Assembly: GCA_963924555.1 (NCBI GenBank)
Contig: OZ004593.1
Span: forward strand, 5,576,480-5,640,479
DNA from: Crambe crambe
Taxonomy: Eukaryota > Porifera > Demospongiae > Poecilosclerida > Crambeidae
Direction of reading: 5' to 3'
Length of the DNA: 64,000 nt
In this document: positions 11,907 to 23,850 of the stretch, piece by piece
How the letters are laid out: every line of letters begins with the position of its first letter
Position numbering within the stretch: the first letter of the stretch is position 1
Made by a program: the position numbers and the translations under genes
The notes under the pieces: model-generated
The model's database searches: none
What the model was told of the DNA's origin: nothing
The model's input: only the letters and a program-made list of their open reading frames with translations

Positions 11907-12851
11907 CGATCAGTACTTTCAAGATTGCAGATTAGATAACTCGGTAGCTACATACAATCCATACTTGTGACCATGCACATGTCACTTCATAATTAAGTAG
12001 CTAACTGACTAGATAGTTTATTGTAGTCATTATAAAAGTACGTATGTGCAGGAACTAGCTAGCTATAGCCGGTTATTTTTAATATTTATCAAGTTTGAAG
12101 TTCTTGTTATATTTTTATCTCAAACAACTTGTATTTTTGACGAGAAAATTACCAACGTTTCAACCAATTTTTTCTTTGGTCCTCTTCAAGGCAAGTGTTA
12201 GCTAATAATAACAACAATATTATAATGACAACTGAAGAGAGTTTTAATGAAAAGTTTGAAATTGTGGTAGAAACTGTACAGTTTTGATATGACAGCTACT
12301 TGAAGGCCACACATGTGAGGCCATTCATATAATTAACATATCTGCCTTTACCTTATGCTAATGGATTCTTGTCACTACATATATGCAATAGTTAGCTAGC
12401 TATAACATCTAATTCTTGGATTGCAAATATAGCTACTGAGGAACTATCTAAGCTAGACATGAAACTAACTAGCTATCTTAGTGGCCCAAGGTGAGATTCA
12501 CAGGTTATCTGGTCACAGCTAGTCCTTGATAGCTAATTAATTGTGCATGCAGGGATGAGGAGGATGTGGCTGTGATTATTGGTAGTAATAATGCAAATGT
12601 GATCCGATCTAGGAGATACCATTGAAATAAGAGAGAATAAGGCATATGTTTTGGACTTTTGGTCATCAACTTTTTTGGCTAGCTATCTACCATTTAGTTA
12701 TAATAGCTGAGCCTAGCTAGGTAATGGGCCACTAGCTCATGTTTTCAAAGTGCTAGCTATAATTTTAAGGCTTCTTTTTAGCTATTAGCATTTAGTTTCA
12801 AAAACATGACAGGAAACATTCCTTTGTAGCAAGATTCACTTTTATTATTTT
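11907..12851 (+). other. Unit 1 3' flank with Penelope-like and TM-cassette remnants
   Basis: 12130-12200 holds an end fragment (rc 'gttgaaacgttgg' after an 'aagaggacc' stem) like the Penelope-type ends at 21400 and 22230. The same fragment follows unit 7 at 63655-63730, so units 1 and 7 share this flank. 12553-12640 is the tail end of the degenerate second TM-tail cassette. No intact gene is seen. Confidence 0.55.
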
Positions 12852-12941
12852 GGGTGTGGCTTATGGTTTATGGTTTATTAGCTGCAGCACTATCTCTTAG
12901 AAGCTTGACAGACAGACTGTGACGCGCATAGCTTCTTCAAG
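12852..12941 (+). promoter_or_regulatory. Promoter region of unit 2
   Basis: GGGTGTGGCTTATG lies at 12852-12865 (reverse CCACACCC, like a KLF/CACCC box). The TGTGACGCGCATAGC block then runs up to the ATG at 12942. The same two-part layout stands before units 4, 5, 6 and 7. Confidence 0.6.
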
Positions 12942-15900
12942 ATGCCAACAGATCATGAGGTAAGTTAATAGCTAAGTCTACAAGTCAAGATTATTAACTA
13001 GGAATGGATGCTGGGCTGACACTCTCAAGCTAACTAGAAAAGTAACTGTGCATTGAGTTAGCTGCCACTTGGTGAGGTGCAAAGCAAGCACACTCATTTT
13101 TTATGTTAGTGGGGGAAAACTGCCATGTTAGGAACACAGTAGCTAGACTAGTTGGACTACGTACCTTGCACTCAATGTAACAGTTTTGTCCAGATCACTG
13201 GTAAGAAGATCGCTGCCTTAAAATGCTTGCATATTCAGGCTCTTCTCTGTGAAACATGGGGGGCATGGCTGATGTACACAATCTGTGGTATTATTAAGTG
13301 TACAAATAATTAATTTAGCTTTGTATGTGCATATGCATAACCGCTTTAGTGGTTTGTTTCTTTCTACTGAATTACATGAGGATCTCTCACTAGAAACAAT
13401 TACTTGATGATTGAAAGATCTCTATGGTATGGAATATTCTGCTGGGCCCCATGCAACCATGCAACTATGGAACAAAGCTACCTATGGTCAAAAGTGCATG
13501 GTGTGAATAGAAAGTTTAAAAGAGTGAATTGCTCGGGCTCAGGAACACAAGAATTAGTTCTGCAATGGAACATCTTCTTGTTGCAAGCAATTAATAATAC
13601 AATGCTGAGCAGGTTTAGGAGTGGATCTTGCTTATCCATACCCATTCACACCAAAGTAGTCTGGCTAACACTAGTCTGGCGTAGCGGCGACCCTTACCAA
13701 CCCAAGGGAAGGAAAAGGGTCTGGGGACATTAGCATCAACGACTTGTCACTTTGGAATTCCAGGAACGTTAATTTACAACAAGATTATCACGTGCGCGGT
13801 ATAATCATAATTTTGCGCGCATCAAGAGCCTTGCTCAAATTCTGGTGGATGACCTGTAGTGAAGTTACTAGATAGCTATATTAAAACTTTGACTAGATAC
13901 CTCTAGTTCTTTCTTAACTTTGACATAGCTATCAATGAAGCATTTTCTACATAAATCTATTATCTTCTTGGCCCTTGTCTCTTCCAAATTTTCTTCAATG
14001 CTTCCTCCCACAAAGAAATGTCTGTGGAGTCAGATATGATTCTTCTAGATCCCTTCTGCGTGAGCTCACCGCAGCCTATACAATCCATGTCTCTGCAATC
14101 GGTCTTGAGCAAAGGCTGCGCGTTCATTATTATACGTCACGTGTACGTCACAAAAATGCAATAATTATCCATCAAGCGATCTGATTGGTCACGTCAAAAT
14201 CTTGACGTGAGACACAAGTCGTTGATGCTAATGTCCCCAGACCCTTTTCCTTCCCTTGGGTTGGTAAGGGTCGCCGCTACGCCAGACTAGGTTAACACAG
14301 GCTCTACTGGCGAAAGTGCTTCTTATAGATGGTTAAACTGTTTTTAGTTGTGATTGGTGAGCAGAGTACAATGTAGGAAATAATGCATTTTCAGTGTTGG
14401 AGACATAGTTATGATAGGCCTATGACCTGTACACCATTAACTTCCTGTGTATGGGTTTCACTCTGGATATGTACTCTAGTCTCTAGGGTAAATCCTGGGG
14501 GGAAGACCCCTAACTATCTACATGCAGTATAGGTTTATCCATGTATTAAAGAAAACAACTTCCTCCACCTTGGCCTCCTTAAACCATTGGCTCATGATTT
14601 TTTTTTTCATGTGTTCCCCCCTAATAAGCAAGTGAATCAACTGCCCATCCTAACCACATTAGTAGAGGAACCCTAATAGTTTGTGTTAACTAGTTGGCAA
14701 CCACCTGTTTAGAGACTGAAATGAAGAGGTTAAGAGATTAGCTACTGTTAGTGGGTAATTCTAGTCTACAGGGTTTTGCACAAGAATATGCTCAAGTTGT
14801 TGTGCTAGAGCTATACTGCTGTGGCCCAGGCCTATTGTTCTAGCTACCACTACTCTGCTACTACTTCCAAATAAGGAACGGTCTTGGGTCTTCTCTGTTG
14901 CAAAGATTCTGTACTAGCTATGATTGTCTGGACATAGTGCTGCACTTGATAGTTCTTCTATCTTCGATCAGACAACATAGGCTCCAACTGTCCTTAAATC
15001 CGAAGGACATTCCAGACCTTGTTCCTCGTCCTTCAATGGCTTGCTACTACCTTATTGTTTGTCCACAATGCATGTGCAAGCAATTGTACTGCATAAAATT
15101 CATTTATTCCATTAATGTGGGTGTGGTTGGGGCGTGGTTATGTTAATTAGGGCATAGTGATCAAATTATAGATGGGTGTGGTTTCTGTCCTTAAAGTATT
15201 TTTTTTTGCCTCGACACCGAAGTGCCGAGGCACAGTGCTAGAAGTGATGGTGGTACGTTTCATGCGCACACGCAATAATGCACGATGATGCATATCGAGC
15301 ACGTGCATTAATTTAGCTCTCTCAGGCTCACAGTCACTATGCAATAACTCTAATGCTGATGCTTCTTGGCCGTCTTTGCCAACAAATCAAGCCTATTATC
15401 ACATGCAGAGAACTGACTAAATGACAGCAGTGAACAAAAACAACAGAGATTGCAAGGTACACGAACTAGTGATCGTTTGAAGTGTCAAAGAGAGAGCCAT
15501 GGTGAAGGAGAATCTCAGATCTATGACTTTGAGGCTTCCAAACAATGAGAGAATCCAGCAATCAAGCTATGTGTGAGAATAACCATTCAAAACGGCAGTT
15601 CGAAAGCATTGAACAGCAAAAATACTAGCTGTGTAAATACTAATCAATCTTACTACAATAAGCCATGTTGCTCAGTGCGCATTATTTGGAACTCTCCACA
15701 GAAAAGAAGTATATTTTGGCAATATTTTGTAGAAACATTAACCCCTGCACTTTCAATTATTTATGCCCATGCAGCAAGTGTTGAGGAATTCCAAACATAA
15801 TCATCCTTTAGGACTCTGGCTTCAAGCCGCATCTCTTATATACCCACTGTAAAGCATTTAAAATAAAATAGCTAAATTTAGTGCCGAGGCATTCCTATTC

Positions 15901-18499
15901 CTAGTCCTTTTAAAAGACTAACTTGTTAGAAAAGTTGGAGCCTATGAGACAAAGCAAATAACCTCACAAAATTGGGGGGGGGGGGGGGGGGGGGGGGGAG
16001 GGAACTGGCTGGAAATTGTCCAGCTCCTATTCTGAGCAGTAGTAATGAATTCTTTGGACAAGCTTTAGTTAACGACTTATGCTTACTGGATTGATTGTTT
16101 ACATGCATACACATACATACATACATACATACATACATACATACATAATACATACATACTGTACATACATGGTGTTTCCATCTAAAATTAAAGCAGAGGA
16201 CTTTGTTCACGCTGACATTATAATTGCATTGTTATGTTGTTGATTATATTATAGGGATACATGTTCAAGAGTGTACTCTTTTTAAGTATCTTTCTTCTTC
16301 CTCTCATCTCATCTCAAGGTATGTCACTGTATGAGCTGTACTTATTTCCCCAGGCTAATTAAGTCCTTGAGTCCTTTACCTGGGCTTGCTCACTAGTCTA
16401 ACTTGAGTCCGGCCTTGGCTTTTACTAGTCAGGCTTTACTGTAAAGTTATATATTAATACTGAAATTTTAGTAGAAATGGATGACTGGTGTGTGCAGTCA
16501 TGTGATTAGTCATGATGATTGGCACACATAGTGTGGTGAGTAGTGTTACCAGGTCCCTACTTGGTTTGCTTATTCCACACTGGGGAGTTGGCTGAAGAAT
16601 TACGTATAGTGGAATAAAATTTTTGTGGTTTCGTGGTTTCATGGTTTTGAAAATTAGTTCCTCTATGCTCAAAAAATTATGCTCATGTGTAAAGTTATTA
16701 TGCTCATGTGCAATGTCATTATGTTTATGTTGTGCACTGATCAGTAAATCTGACCCTGGATTTGTGGTAATTGTGTTCATGGTTTGTGAATCAGCTGATA
16801 CTGAAAGAGTTGTTGTTTTTTTTTAATGCTAAAAAGATAGTTTACTGATAAACAAGCCAAGCTTGCATTCTTTTAAAAAATTTTCTCCCCACATTCTGTT
16901 TAGTCTATCCTGAAAGATACACATTTCTCACCGGTACATCAGTGAATGGATCATCTCCTACTGGAAACTGTTCTGATGTTAGTATGGATGACACAATGAC
17001 AACCTGTCTGCAACCAACCTCCAGTGTTCTGTTTGATGGGCATGTCCCCACACTCACTGGACTAGATGGTCACATGTGGGCAAGTCAACTACTCACTATA
17101 AACATATCACGATCCTTGACTAATGTCATCTCAACTACTTTTGTCATCTTTGACTTCACTGATACACCAGGCTATGACAGAGTACAGAGAGTTGAGGTGG
17201 TGATGTTCAACTGTCCACAGTGGGGGATAGCATCTACTACCATCAACCTCTTAGTAGCCACAGCTAGAGGTCAGCTCTTCACTAATCTTGGTTTCATCTC
17301 TGTCAGTTCCCTCACCTCCTGTGAGTCTCTTGTGAGAGTGTGTTTACCAGCCACAGTTTCTCGACCACTAATTGGTCTACAATTCACCCTTGACCAGGAC
17401 TCTGACTGGGTGCACCTTGCCGAGGTGACCTTCTATGCCAGAGGTTCCACCTGTCCACCAAATGTCATCCTAACACCACCACCTACAACCACAATGTCAC
17501 CTACAACCACAATGTCACCAACTACAACTGCCATCACCTCAAATAGTAAGTGCATGTGTGTTAGTGTATGATGGTAGTTGTGGAACCTTCACCTTCTGAA
17601 TCATTAGGGTGAGGCTAACCTCACTGTGACCATAATTCAACTAGCCTATATCTAGTTATGTGTACTAGTACAAAATTTGAGGGATGATAAATTGTGCAGA
17701 CTCACACCATGTGCATGCATGCATTTATGCATACGTTGCTAGCTGCCTTGCTTGACTTCATGTAATCGTTAGAATATGAGTGCCAGGGTTTACCAAGTCC
17801 CGAGGGTGAGGGTTATTTATAATCATAATACCCATGGCACCCATGTCTAACTTAGCTAAGGTGAGTATAGACTAGGCTAGCTACAGTAAAGTAACTTTAC
17901 CATGACACTTTAGCAGAGATTATACATTTCCATGGACTATATGACTCATATTACCCATCGTTCATGATGATGAGCATTATGGCTTACTGTGGCCCTTTGA
18001 TCTTGCCCACGCATGGGATATAATTAGCATGTGTTATATATTATAGCTGTTGCTACAGCTGCCAAGTATGGCATTTCCTATCTTCAATGTGAATTTATGA
18101 GGACTGTCACTAGCTCCTAGTCATTATGATCATACTGTAGACTCTGTCCCTACTACAAGTTCCTCCCTATCTGATGTCTGTCCCTCAACTTCTTCCTGTT
18201 CCAGCACTCCAGCCATCTTGTCAGCTGTCATTGCAGTTATTGTCACAGCTCTACTGGCCACAGTCATCTTTGTGGTGGTGCAGGTTGTCATCTGTAAGTG
18301 CCATCCAAAGTTCAGACCTGGAGGGACTGAGACGGGAGCCTCAGCAGGAGGGGAGGGGCAGGAGTATGAACAGGTTGATGTGGAAGGTGTAGCTGTGAAG
18401 GGTGGCAATGATGCTAGGTACATGGAGGTTGGAGAGCAAGGAGGTAACACCATTGAACTCAAGGAGAATGAAGCATACGGCACTTACACTTACACTTAG
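12942..18499 (+). CDS. Receptor-like type I membrane protein, unit 2 (360 aa)
   Basis: Exons are 12942-12959 (MPTDHE), 16255-16318 (GYMFKSVLFLSIFLLPLISSQ), 16904-17545 and 18141-18499. The junctions keep phases 0, 1, 1 and there are no internal stops. The ectodomain has all six family cysteines. It differs from its siblings by a five-residue insertion (STTFV) near NVISTTFVIFDF. The stalk is short with two TTTMSPTTT-like repeats. E4 gives SCSSTPAILSAVIAVIVTAL as helix start, then YEQV, YMEV and a longer end, YGTYTYT. Intron 1 is 3.3 kb, lengthened by a MITE at 13671-14289 and repeats. If intron 3 were retained, translation would end at SKCMCVSV, giving a soluble form; this is only a possibility. 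Confidence 0.8.
13671..14289. mobile_element. MITE with perfect 75-bp TIRs and 8-bp target duplication
   Basis: The ends (CTAGTCTGGCGTAGCGGCG...) are exact reverse complements over about 75 nt. Flanks are GGCTAACA (13663-13670) and GGTTAACA (14290-14297), an almost exact 8-bp duplication. The empty site is present at about 57895-57915 ('tctggctaacacaggctct'), which fixes the borders. 8-bp duplications fit hAT or P superfamily elements. It has no transposase of its own. Confidence 0.85.
15974..15998 (+). repeat. Poly-G tract (25 nt)
   Basis: Uninterrupted run of 25 G in intron 1 of unit 2. Similar runs occur in the array at 38557, 38641 (C), 51835 (C), 56233 (C) and 56681. Confidence 0.95.
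16104..16163 (+). repeat. CATA tetranucleotide microsatellite
   Basis: About twelve copies of CATA with one slip, just upstream of E2 of unit 2. Confidence 0.9.
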
Positions 18500-18671
18500 C
18501 TAATTGCAGCGAGCGAGCGAAGCGAGTGAGCTGACTCTCAGGTCATGACTCATTGAAATTTTAAATATAAGACTTATTACACGAGTCAGCGTGAGATATG
18601 GGGAGATATTTCACGAGCAGAAGGCGAGTGAAATATCTCCCATATCTCACAGCTGACGAGTGTAATAAGTG
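18500..18671. repeat. Inverted repeat block with 'gagatatggggagatatttc'
   Basis: Near-palindromic sequence ('gagatatggggagatatttc' against 'gaaatatctcccatatctca'), found again at 29750-29857. It precedes a MITE in both places, so it may be part of the same composite element. Confidence 0.6.
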
Positions 18672-19017
18672 ATTTATTCTTACAGTGCACTACATATGTC
18701 ACAACTAACAAGTCTAAGGAGTGTTTATAGCCATCATATAAACATACGTCTGTAGGAAGCTGTTATGAGAACCTGTAATACTCACCACGAAGCACTTTAG
18801 ATAAGCCTAGCAGCCTACCGGACCCTACAAACAACTAATGCACTTCTGTAAGATTCAATTAAGCTTGCCTATCATCTTCAGAAATGTAGGCCAAAAAGGT
18901 TACTACTAGGCTAGTCTGCACATGCGCAGTAGACCGTTGAATATAACAGTTGAATATGAGGATTTATTCAACGGCTCGTCTATGGGGAAAATATACTAGT
19001 GGGCGTGGTCTGTAAGA

Positions 19018-19023
<6 letters not shown>
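18672..19023. mobile_element. MITE 'TTATTCTTACAG' (352 bp)
   Basis: The ends ATTTATTCTTACAG and CTGTAAGAATAAAT are inverted repeats. A second copy starts at 29858 and is split by a 4-kb insertion (30171-34229). A partial inverted copy is at 34270-34390. It is non-coding and followed by a (TA)n run. Confidence 0.75.
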
Positions 19024-19057
<34 letters not shown>

Positions 19058-19521
19058 GGTTTCCAAAGTTAAAATTTGAAAACTCTGAATGGTCCTTGAG
19101 AAAATCCAAACTTTTAATAGCAAAAAAATCCAAAGAAAATCTGAATACAAAAATTAATAGACCATACCTACATAGCTAGCTCAAAAAAACAAAACAATAA
19201 TCAGTCTGTGAAAAAATTATGGGTGCATATGGTTAATGAGAATCTTCTAATGAAGATATTACATTCATAGCTACAACTTTTACTTCGTTCAAATCCTCGT
19301 ATAAACAGAGATGTCAGAGTATATACACCAACTCTGACTCAACATTATTATTTCCATTTATTGTACACTTGCTAATTAGAATAAAAATTGAATTTTCTCT
19401 TGAATTAAAAAAAAAAAATCTGAGTATTAGGCTAGTCCAGGAGAAATCCTGTCCAAATACTGAACAGAGTGTATAAAAATCTGAGTCTTTGGATAAAATC
19501 TGAAACTTTGGAAACCCTGTA

Positions 19522-19796
19522 TCAGAGAGTGCGCTAGCACTCTCTAAGTAGGGATGGCAGGTCAAAGGTCATAGGACTGTATAAACTAAAACTCTTCTTT
19601 CTCTTCTACCCTTGCTCTACAGGTTCTCAGAAGGCTACAGTGAGATACTACTTCTACAAAGAAGAGAGGAGAGTGCTCAAAAATCAAAAATTCATTCGCT
19701 AACAAAAAAAAATGAGTTCTAAAATTGACTTTTGTTCATTTTCTTTATAATAGCTAATAATAATAATAATAATAATAATAATAAGGATAATAAATA
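19522..19796 (+). repeat. SINE-like repeat with (TAA)n tail, copy 2
   Basis: Palindromic head 'agagagtgcgctagcactct', then the same body as 2412-2692, ending in (TAA)n. It abuts the kinase pseudogene. Confidence 0.65.
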
Positions 19797-19849
19797 TAAG
19801 ATCAACGCCCTGACTTACTGGCTATAGTCATCAAAATTCTGCTTTGGCC

Positions 19850-21209
19850 TAGTGAAGAGTCCAATGAAGAGGCGCTTGGTCAAGATAGCAATGAAGTGAA
19901 GAATGAAATTGAAGATGAAGAACAAGTTCACAATGAGTTCTCCTACTCGATCATTACATGTAAAGATATTGAAGAGGTTTCCCTCACTCCTAATGCCAAT
20001 TCACTTCAAGAACACAGTAAACCTGATGAAGAAACATCTCTGCATGAGAATGAGCTCTGTGCACATGCAGTGGTGAATAAATCAGCCAAAACAGTGAAAG
20101 AGAAGGGGATCTATTCATCGGAGGGTTTGAGCAACCGAGAAGGAGATAGTGGGAACTCTACCAATGAAAAACTCATCGTGACTGCTACACAGGCGAGTGG
20201 TGAAGAGCAAGAGGACGACTATGATACTATTTACAGAGAACCTATAGAGCCCTCCCTTTTCACTAATTTTGTTAAGGAAAGTAACGATATGGCCACTGAC
20301 AAGGCAAAGGAGAATGGAAGTGAAGAATCGGTGTATGCTTCCATATATGACATACCTGCCATTTCAGCTACTAATACTGTGAAGTTGCTGGAAATCAAAC
20401 CTGAAAATATTCACGAGATTAAAACACTGGGTACTGGGAATTTTGGTAAAGTTATTTTGGCTGACACAGTGGGTTTAAGCATGAAAGATTTGAAGATGAG
20501 TGACATGGATGATGATAAGACGAAATCGATTCGTGTTGCTGTAAAGCAGTTGAAGAAAAGTGCATCCACTTCAGGGAGAGAAGCTTTTGATAAAGAGTTG
20601 AAGTTCATGTCACGTTTAAACCACCCGAACGTTATCCGAATTTTGGGGGCGTGCACTCTAGATGACCCTTTCATCGTGATAGAATATATGGAGAAGGGAG
20701 ACCTCAACGAGTACCTGCTGAACTTTGACACCATCTCACCTGGGAATGGCCCCCCTGATGGTTTCACTATTAGCATGGGCACACTGACCAACATGTCAGC
20801 ACAGATTGCCGCAGCTATGGCATATCTCTCCTCTCACAACTTTATTCATCGCGATCTTGCCACTCGTAACTGCCTTGTTGGATTGAACCTTCAGATCAAA
20901 GTGGCAGATTTCGGAATGAGTCGAAGCCTCTATAAATCTCATTACTATGTGATCCAAGGTTACGCTGTCCTACCAGTCCGATGGATGGCAAGAGAGTGTT
21001 TTTATGGTAAATTTTCAGCAAAAACAGATGTCTGGGCATTTGGGGTGACCATGTGGGAGATCTTTGCGCTGGCAAAGGACATTCTATACAAAAGACATGG
21101 ACGATAGGGAAGTCATTGATGATGCTACCAAAAAGATGGAAGTCAAAAAGATTATTCTCAGGGTGTTTACGATGTGATGCTTCTGTGTTGGAAGGAAACC
21201 CCCAAAGAG
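19850..21209 (+). pseudogene. Receptor tyrosine kinase fragment, DDR-like, frameshifted
   Basis: Open for over 1.2 kb without introns. It covers a juxtamembrane region with YDTIYREP and YASIYDIP, then a tyrosine kinase domain: P-loop GTGNFGKV (20431), VAVKQLKK (20536), HRDLATRN (20846), DFGMSR (20909), LPVRWMARE, TDVWAFGVTMWEIF. The spacing, RILGACTLDDPF and SHYYVIQGYAVLPVRWM point to the discoidin domain receptor group. The frame breaks near 21090 (DILYKRHGR, stop). A later frame still reads QGVYDVMLLCWKETPKE up to a GTAAGC donor at about 21209, so at least two frameshifts lie in the C-lobe. No signal peptide, ectodomain or TM exon is attached. It begins just after a SINE-like tail. Most likely a broken copy of a sponge RTK gene; assembly errors could mimic the frameshifts. 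Confidence 0.8.
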
Positions 21210-21354
21210 TAAGCAACTTCTGAAAAACTTCACAATACCCTGTCATTATTGATTGTGAGGTATGTATTGTTATTATCATAACTGTCTTTTTTAAGAATGA
21301 ATGAATGGATTGTTGTTACTGCACATTATGATAAACTGCAATTGTTTTCACATT

Positions 21355-22296
21355 CTGCTTATTATTCTCAGCTAACATGATAAAAATTCAATAGAATTAG
21401 TTCTCATAAAATTAGCTTATGAAACAAACCACCAACGTTTCGACCAGAATACTCTAGCCTTCATCAGGGTGATACAAAAAATGCACACAGAAACGTCCTT
21501 ATATAGCTACGCTCGTTATCTAGACAACGCACATGCATACGCCTATGGATATTATATTATAGCATGCCAATACCTGAAGTCGTAAACACTATTTCCCTAA
21601 GGCTTTAAGCGTAGAAACCCAGCAACCTTGAAGTTCTAGACCTACATCCCTATTAAAACGCTGCTCTTCTGAAGATAAACCAATATGAAGCGCTTCTTCA
21701 GGGGTTAGTTTGAGATCCAAACTTTCTAAGATTAAGGATAAGTTACCATCTGATCAAAATTCTAATGTTGTTTATAGGGTACCTTGTAGTTGTGGGAAAT
21801 TTTACATTGGTGGAACGGTGAGAAGGCTGGAAGCTAGGCTGAAGGAGCATAAGGAAGCTTGCCTACGAGGAGAACAAGAAAAATCTGCTGTTGCTGATCA
21901 TGCCTGGAGTAATCATCATCCTATATTATGGAAGGAAGCTTCAGTTGTAGATCAAGCTAGGACTAGGAAGGAGCTGCTTCTAAAAGAAGCGCTTCATATT
22001 GGTTTATCTTCAGAAGAGCAGCGTTTTAATAGGGATGTAGGTCTAGAACTTCAAGGTTGCTGGGTTTCTACGCTTAAAGCCTTAGGGAAATAGTGTTTAC
22101 GACTTCAGGTATTGGCATGCTATAATATAATATCCATAGGCGTATGCATGTGCGTTGTCTAGATAACGAGCGTAGCTATATAAGGACGTTTCTGTGTGCA
22201 TTTTTTGTATCACCCTGATGAAGGCTAGAGTATTCTGGTCGAAACGTTGGTGGTTTGTTTCATAAGCTAATTTTATGAGAACTAATTCTATTGAAT
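21355..22296 (+). mobile_element. Penelope-like element remnant with 312-bp inverted arms
   Basis: Arms at 21386-21697 and 21985-22296 are reverse complements, apparently without mismatch. Between and into the right arm lies a GIY-YIG endonuclease segment. The element is bracketed by TGTTTTCACATT (21343-21354, and 22296-22307), a plausible target duplication. Both ends carry CTGATGAAGG...GGTCGAAACG. Penelope-like elements are known for rearranged or inverted terminal copies and for a GIY-YIG domain after the reverse transcriptase. The RT itself is absent here. Confidence 0.8.
21710..22093 (+). pseudogene. GIY-YIG endonuclease part of a Penelope-like element
   Basis: About 127 residues. KDKLPSDQNSNVVYRVPCSC leads into GKFYIGGTVRRLEARLKEHK, the GIY-YIG core in Penelope form (here F-Y-I-G with conserved Arg and the H..K helix), then ADHAWSNHHPILW. 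It is the C-terminal piece of a polyprotein; the reverse transcriptase that normally precedes it is missing, so the element is 5'-truncated. The same linker (KDKLPSDQNSN) recurs at about 50530. The 3' end of the ORF lies in the right inverted arm, so the left arm contains its reversed copy. Confidence 0.8.
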
Positions 22297-22307
22297 GTTT
22301 TCACATT

Positions 22308-23617
22308 GTAATGATTTTATTATAATAGCTATCAATCATTACTCTATCTTAAAAGGAACATGCAGTAAACATATCTTGTTCGGAAAAAGGATCTTCATAA
22401 TTTATGGAGGGCCCTTTTACAGCTACTCTTGATGGATTATGGTTACCTAGCTAGCAATCAACTCTCTTCCTCTATTTCTGATACACGGAGAGAGCTTAAG
22501 AATGCATAGTTGACAATAGCTACTAGCTATAGCTAGTTCCCAGAATACTATGAATGGTAAATGATCCAAGGAAGTTTATGAAAAGGTTTAGGGCTTGCAC
22601 TATACCCAATAGCTAGCTACTTTCTAAACACACATGAAATAAAGGAGATATGAATCAAAAACTCCAAGGAATGATACCCAGTCAGATTATGGTCAACAAG
22701 ATTCTACTCCAAAAAAGAGGTACGATATGCCTATGTAGTACGTCATTATGACAGTGACTGCTCAGATGGAGTGGTCACTCCTTACCAGATAGTACTAGCT
22801 AAGTACTTCTTTTACGTCATATAGCTAAAGCTAGGAATAGCTAACAAACTTACAAGTATGTACTTATCTGGCCTGACCAATTAGGGGTTAATTCTGGCAC
22901 ATTGCATGTCCTTAGCTATATCTAAGTGCATGGATTGTAGTGCTAGGCTTATCTAAGTAAGTACTTTGTGGTAAGTGGTTACGAAGGCCCTTCACTTGGT
23001 GTATCTTTATATGAAAGGAAGACAATAATCATGCAATCATAGATGCGAGTGAAGCAACCCCCACACTAGTGGTGATAACCTTTCACCCTCATATGCAAAT
23101 TATCATGAAAATTGCAGCTTCTTCTTGTGATAACCTTGGGTGAACTGAGCTAACATTGCAGTTTATTTTCATGACAACCTCAGGATATGCATTCAATCAC
23201 CCCACAATGTATGCATTTCTCAATTGGATGAGAAATAGCAAGTCAACAAGCCTCATAATTATATCATATCAACTGTTTTGCTGCTATCAACTCACTGTAG
23301 CTATTATAATAATAACTACTCAGTGATAGCTAGCAAAATGGGTTTTCTTATGTTGATCTGGATGGTGTTGTCATGGTTCTAATTTCCAGCTACTCAGGAT
23401 GCTACACATCTTGATGACACTATGGTGCACTTGCAGTGGTTAGTAAAGTAGCATATACAATTTAGCATTAACTAACTGTAGTGCATGGCCCACATTATGA
23501 ATAGTGTCCAACATCTATGTACTTAACATTCCCTTTCAGAATTAAAAATTCATAATTTCTGTGAATACTCGATGGTAGCAATCTCTACCTGTGTACTGTC
23601 AGATGAATTAATTTTGT
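22308..23617. other. No intact gene; coding remnant at 22685-22810
   Basis: 22685-22810 reads EVRYAYVVRHYDSD...DGVVTPYQIV, matching a second copy at 25790-25875. The rest is AT-rich non-coding sequence. Confidence 0.45.
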
Positions 23618-23850
23618 ACCACTGTGTAGACAGAATGACAGTATAGACAGAATGACAGTATAGACAGAGAAGACAGTGTAGACAGAGAAGACAGTGTAGA
23701 CAGAATGACAGTATAGACAGAGAAGACAGTAGCCATATGTAGACAGAGACAACAGTGTAGACAACAGAGAAGACAGTGTACACATGCAGAGATGTACAAT
23801 GTACATGTATAGCAATGTATAGACAGAGATGACAGTGGACAAAACTAATA
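23618..23850. repeat. Minisatellite of ~18-20-nt 'gtagacagagaagaca' units
   Basis: About ten imperfect copies of GTAGACAGA(GA/AT)GACA. The open frames on the minus strand here simply read the repeat (VYTVFS, CLHCLL) and should not be called genes. Confidence 0.9.

Larger units (their letters stand above)
14298..16254 (+). other. Rest of intron 1 of unit 2
   Basis: 14298-14790 is homologous to 57905-58330, in intron 1 of unit 6. 15187-15895 is bounded by inverted 'agtgccgaggca' words, which suggests another degenerate element. A 25-G run lies at 15974-15998 and a CATA microsatellite at about 16104-16163. No gene is seen. Confidence 0.5.

Noticed and set aside
18130..18483. Pro/Ser-rich minus-strand frames opposite E4 (also at 11714, 40548, 49612, 55127, 60382, 63148)
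   Set aside because: Mirror images of the conserved E4 exons. They recur only because E4 is conserved.
19850..21209. Processed (retrocopied) kinase pseudogene
   Set aside because: The intronless stretch ends in a good donor (GTAAGC) with no poly(A) tail, so it looks like genomic exon sequence.
23618..23850. CRISPR-like array
   Set aside because: Units are contiguous and variable without spacers, and the genome is eukaryotic.
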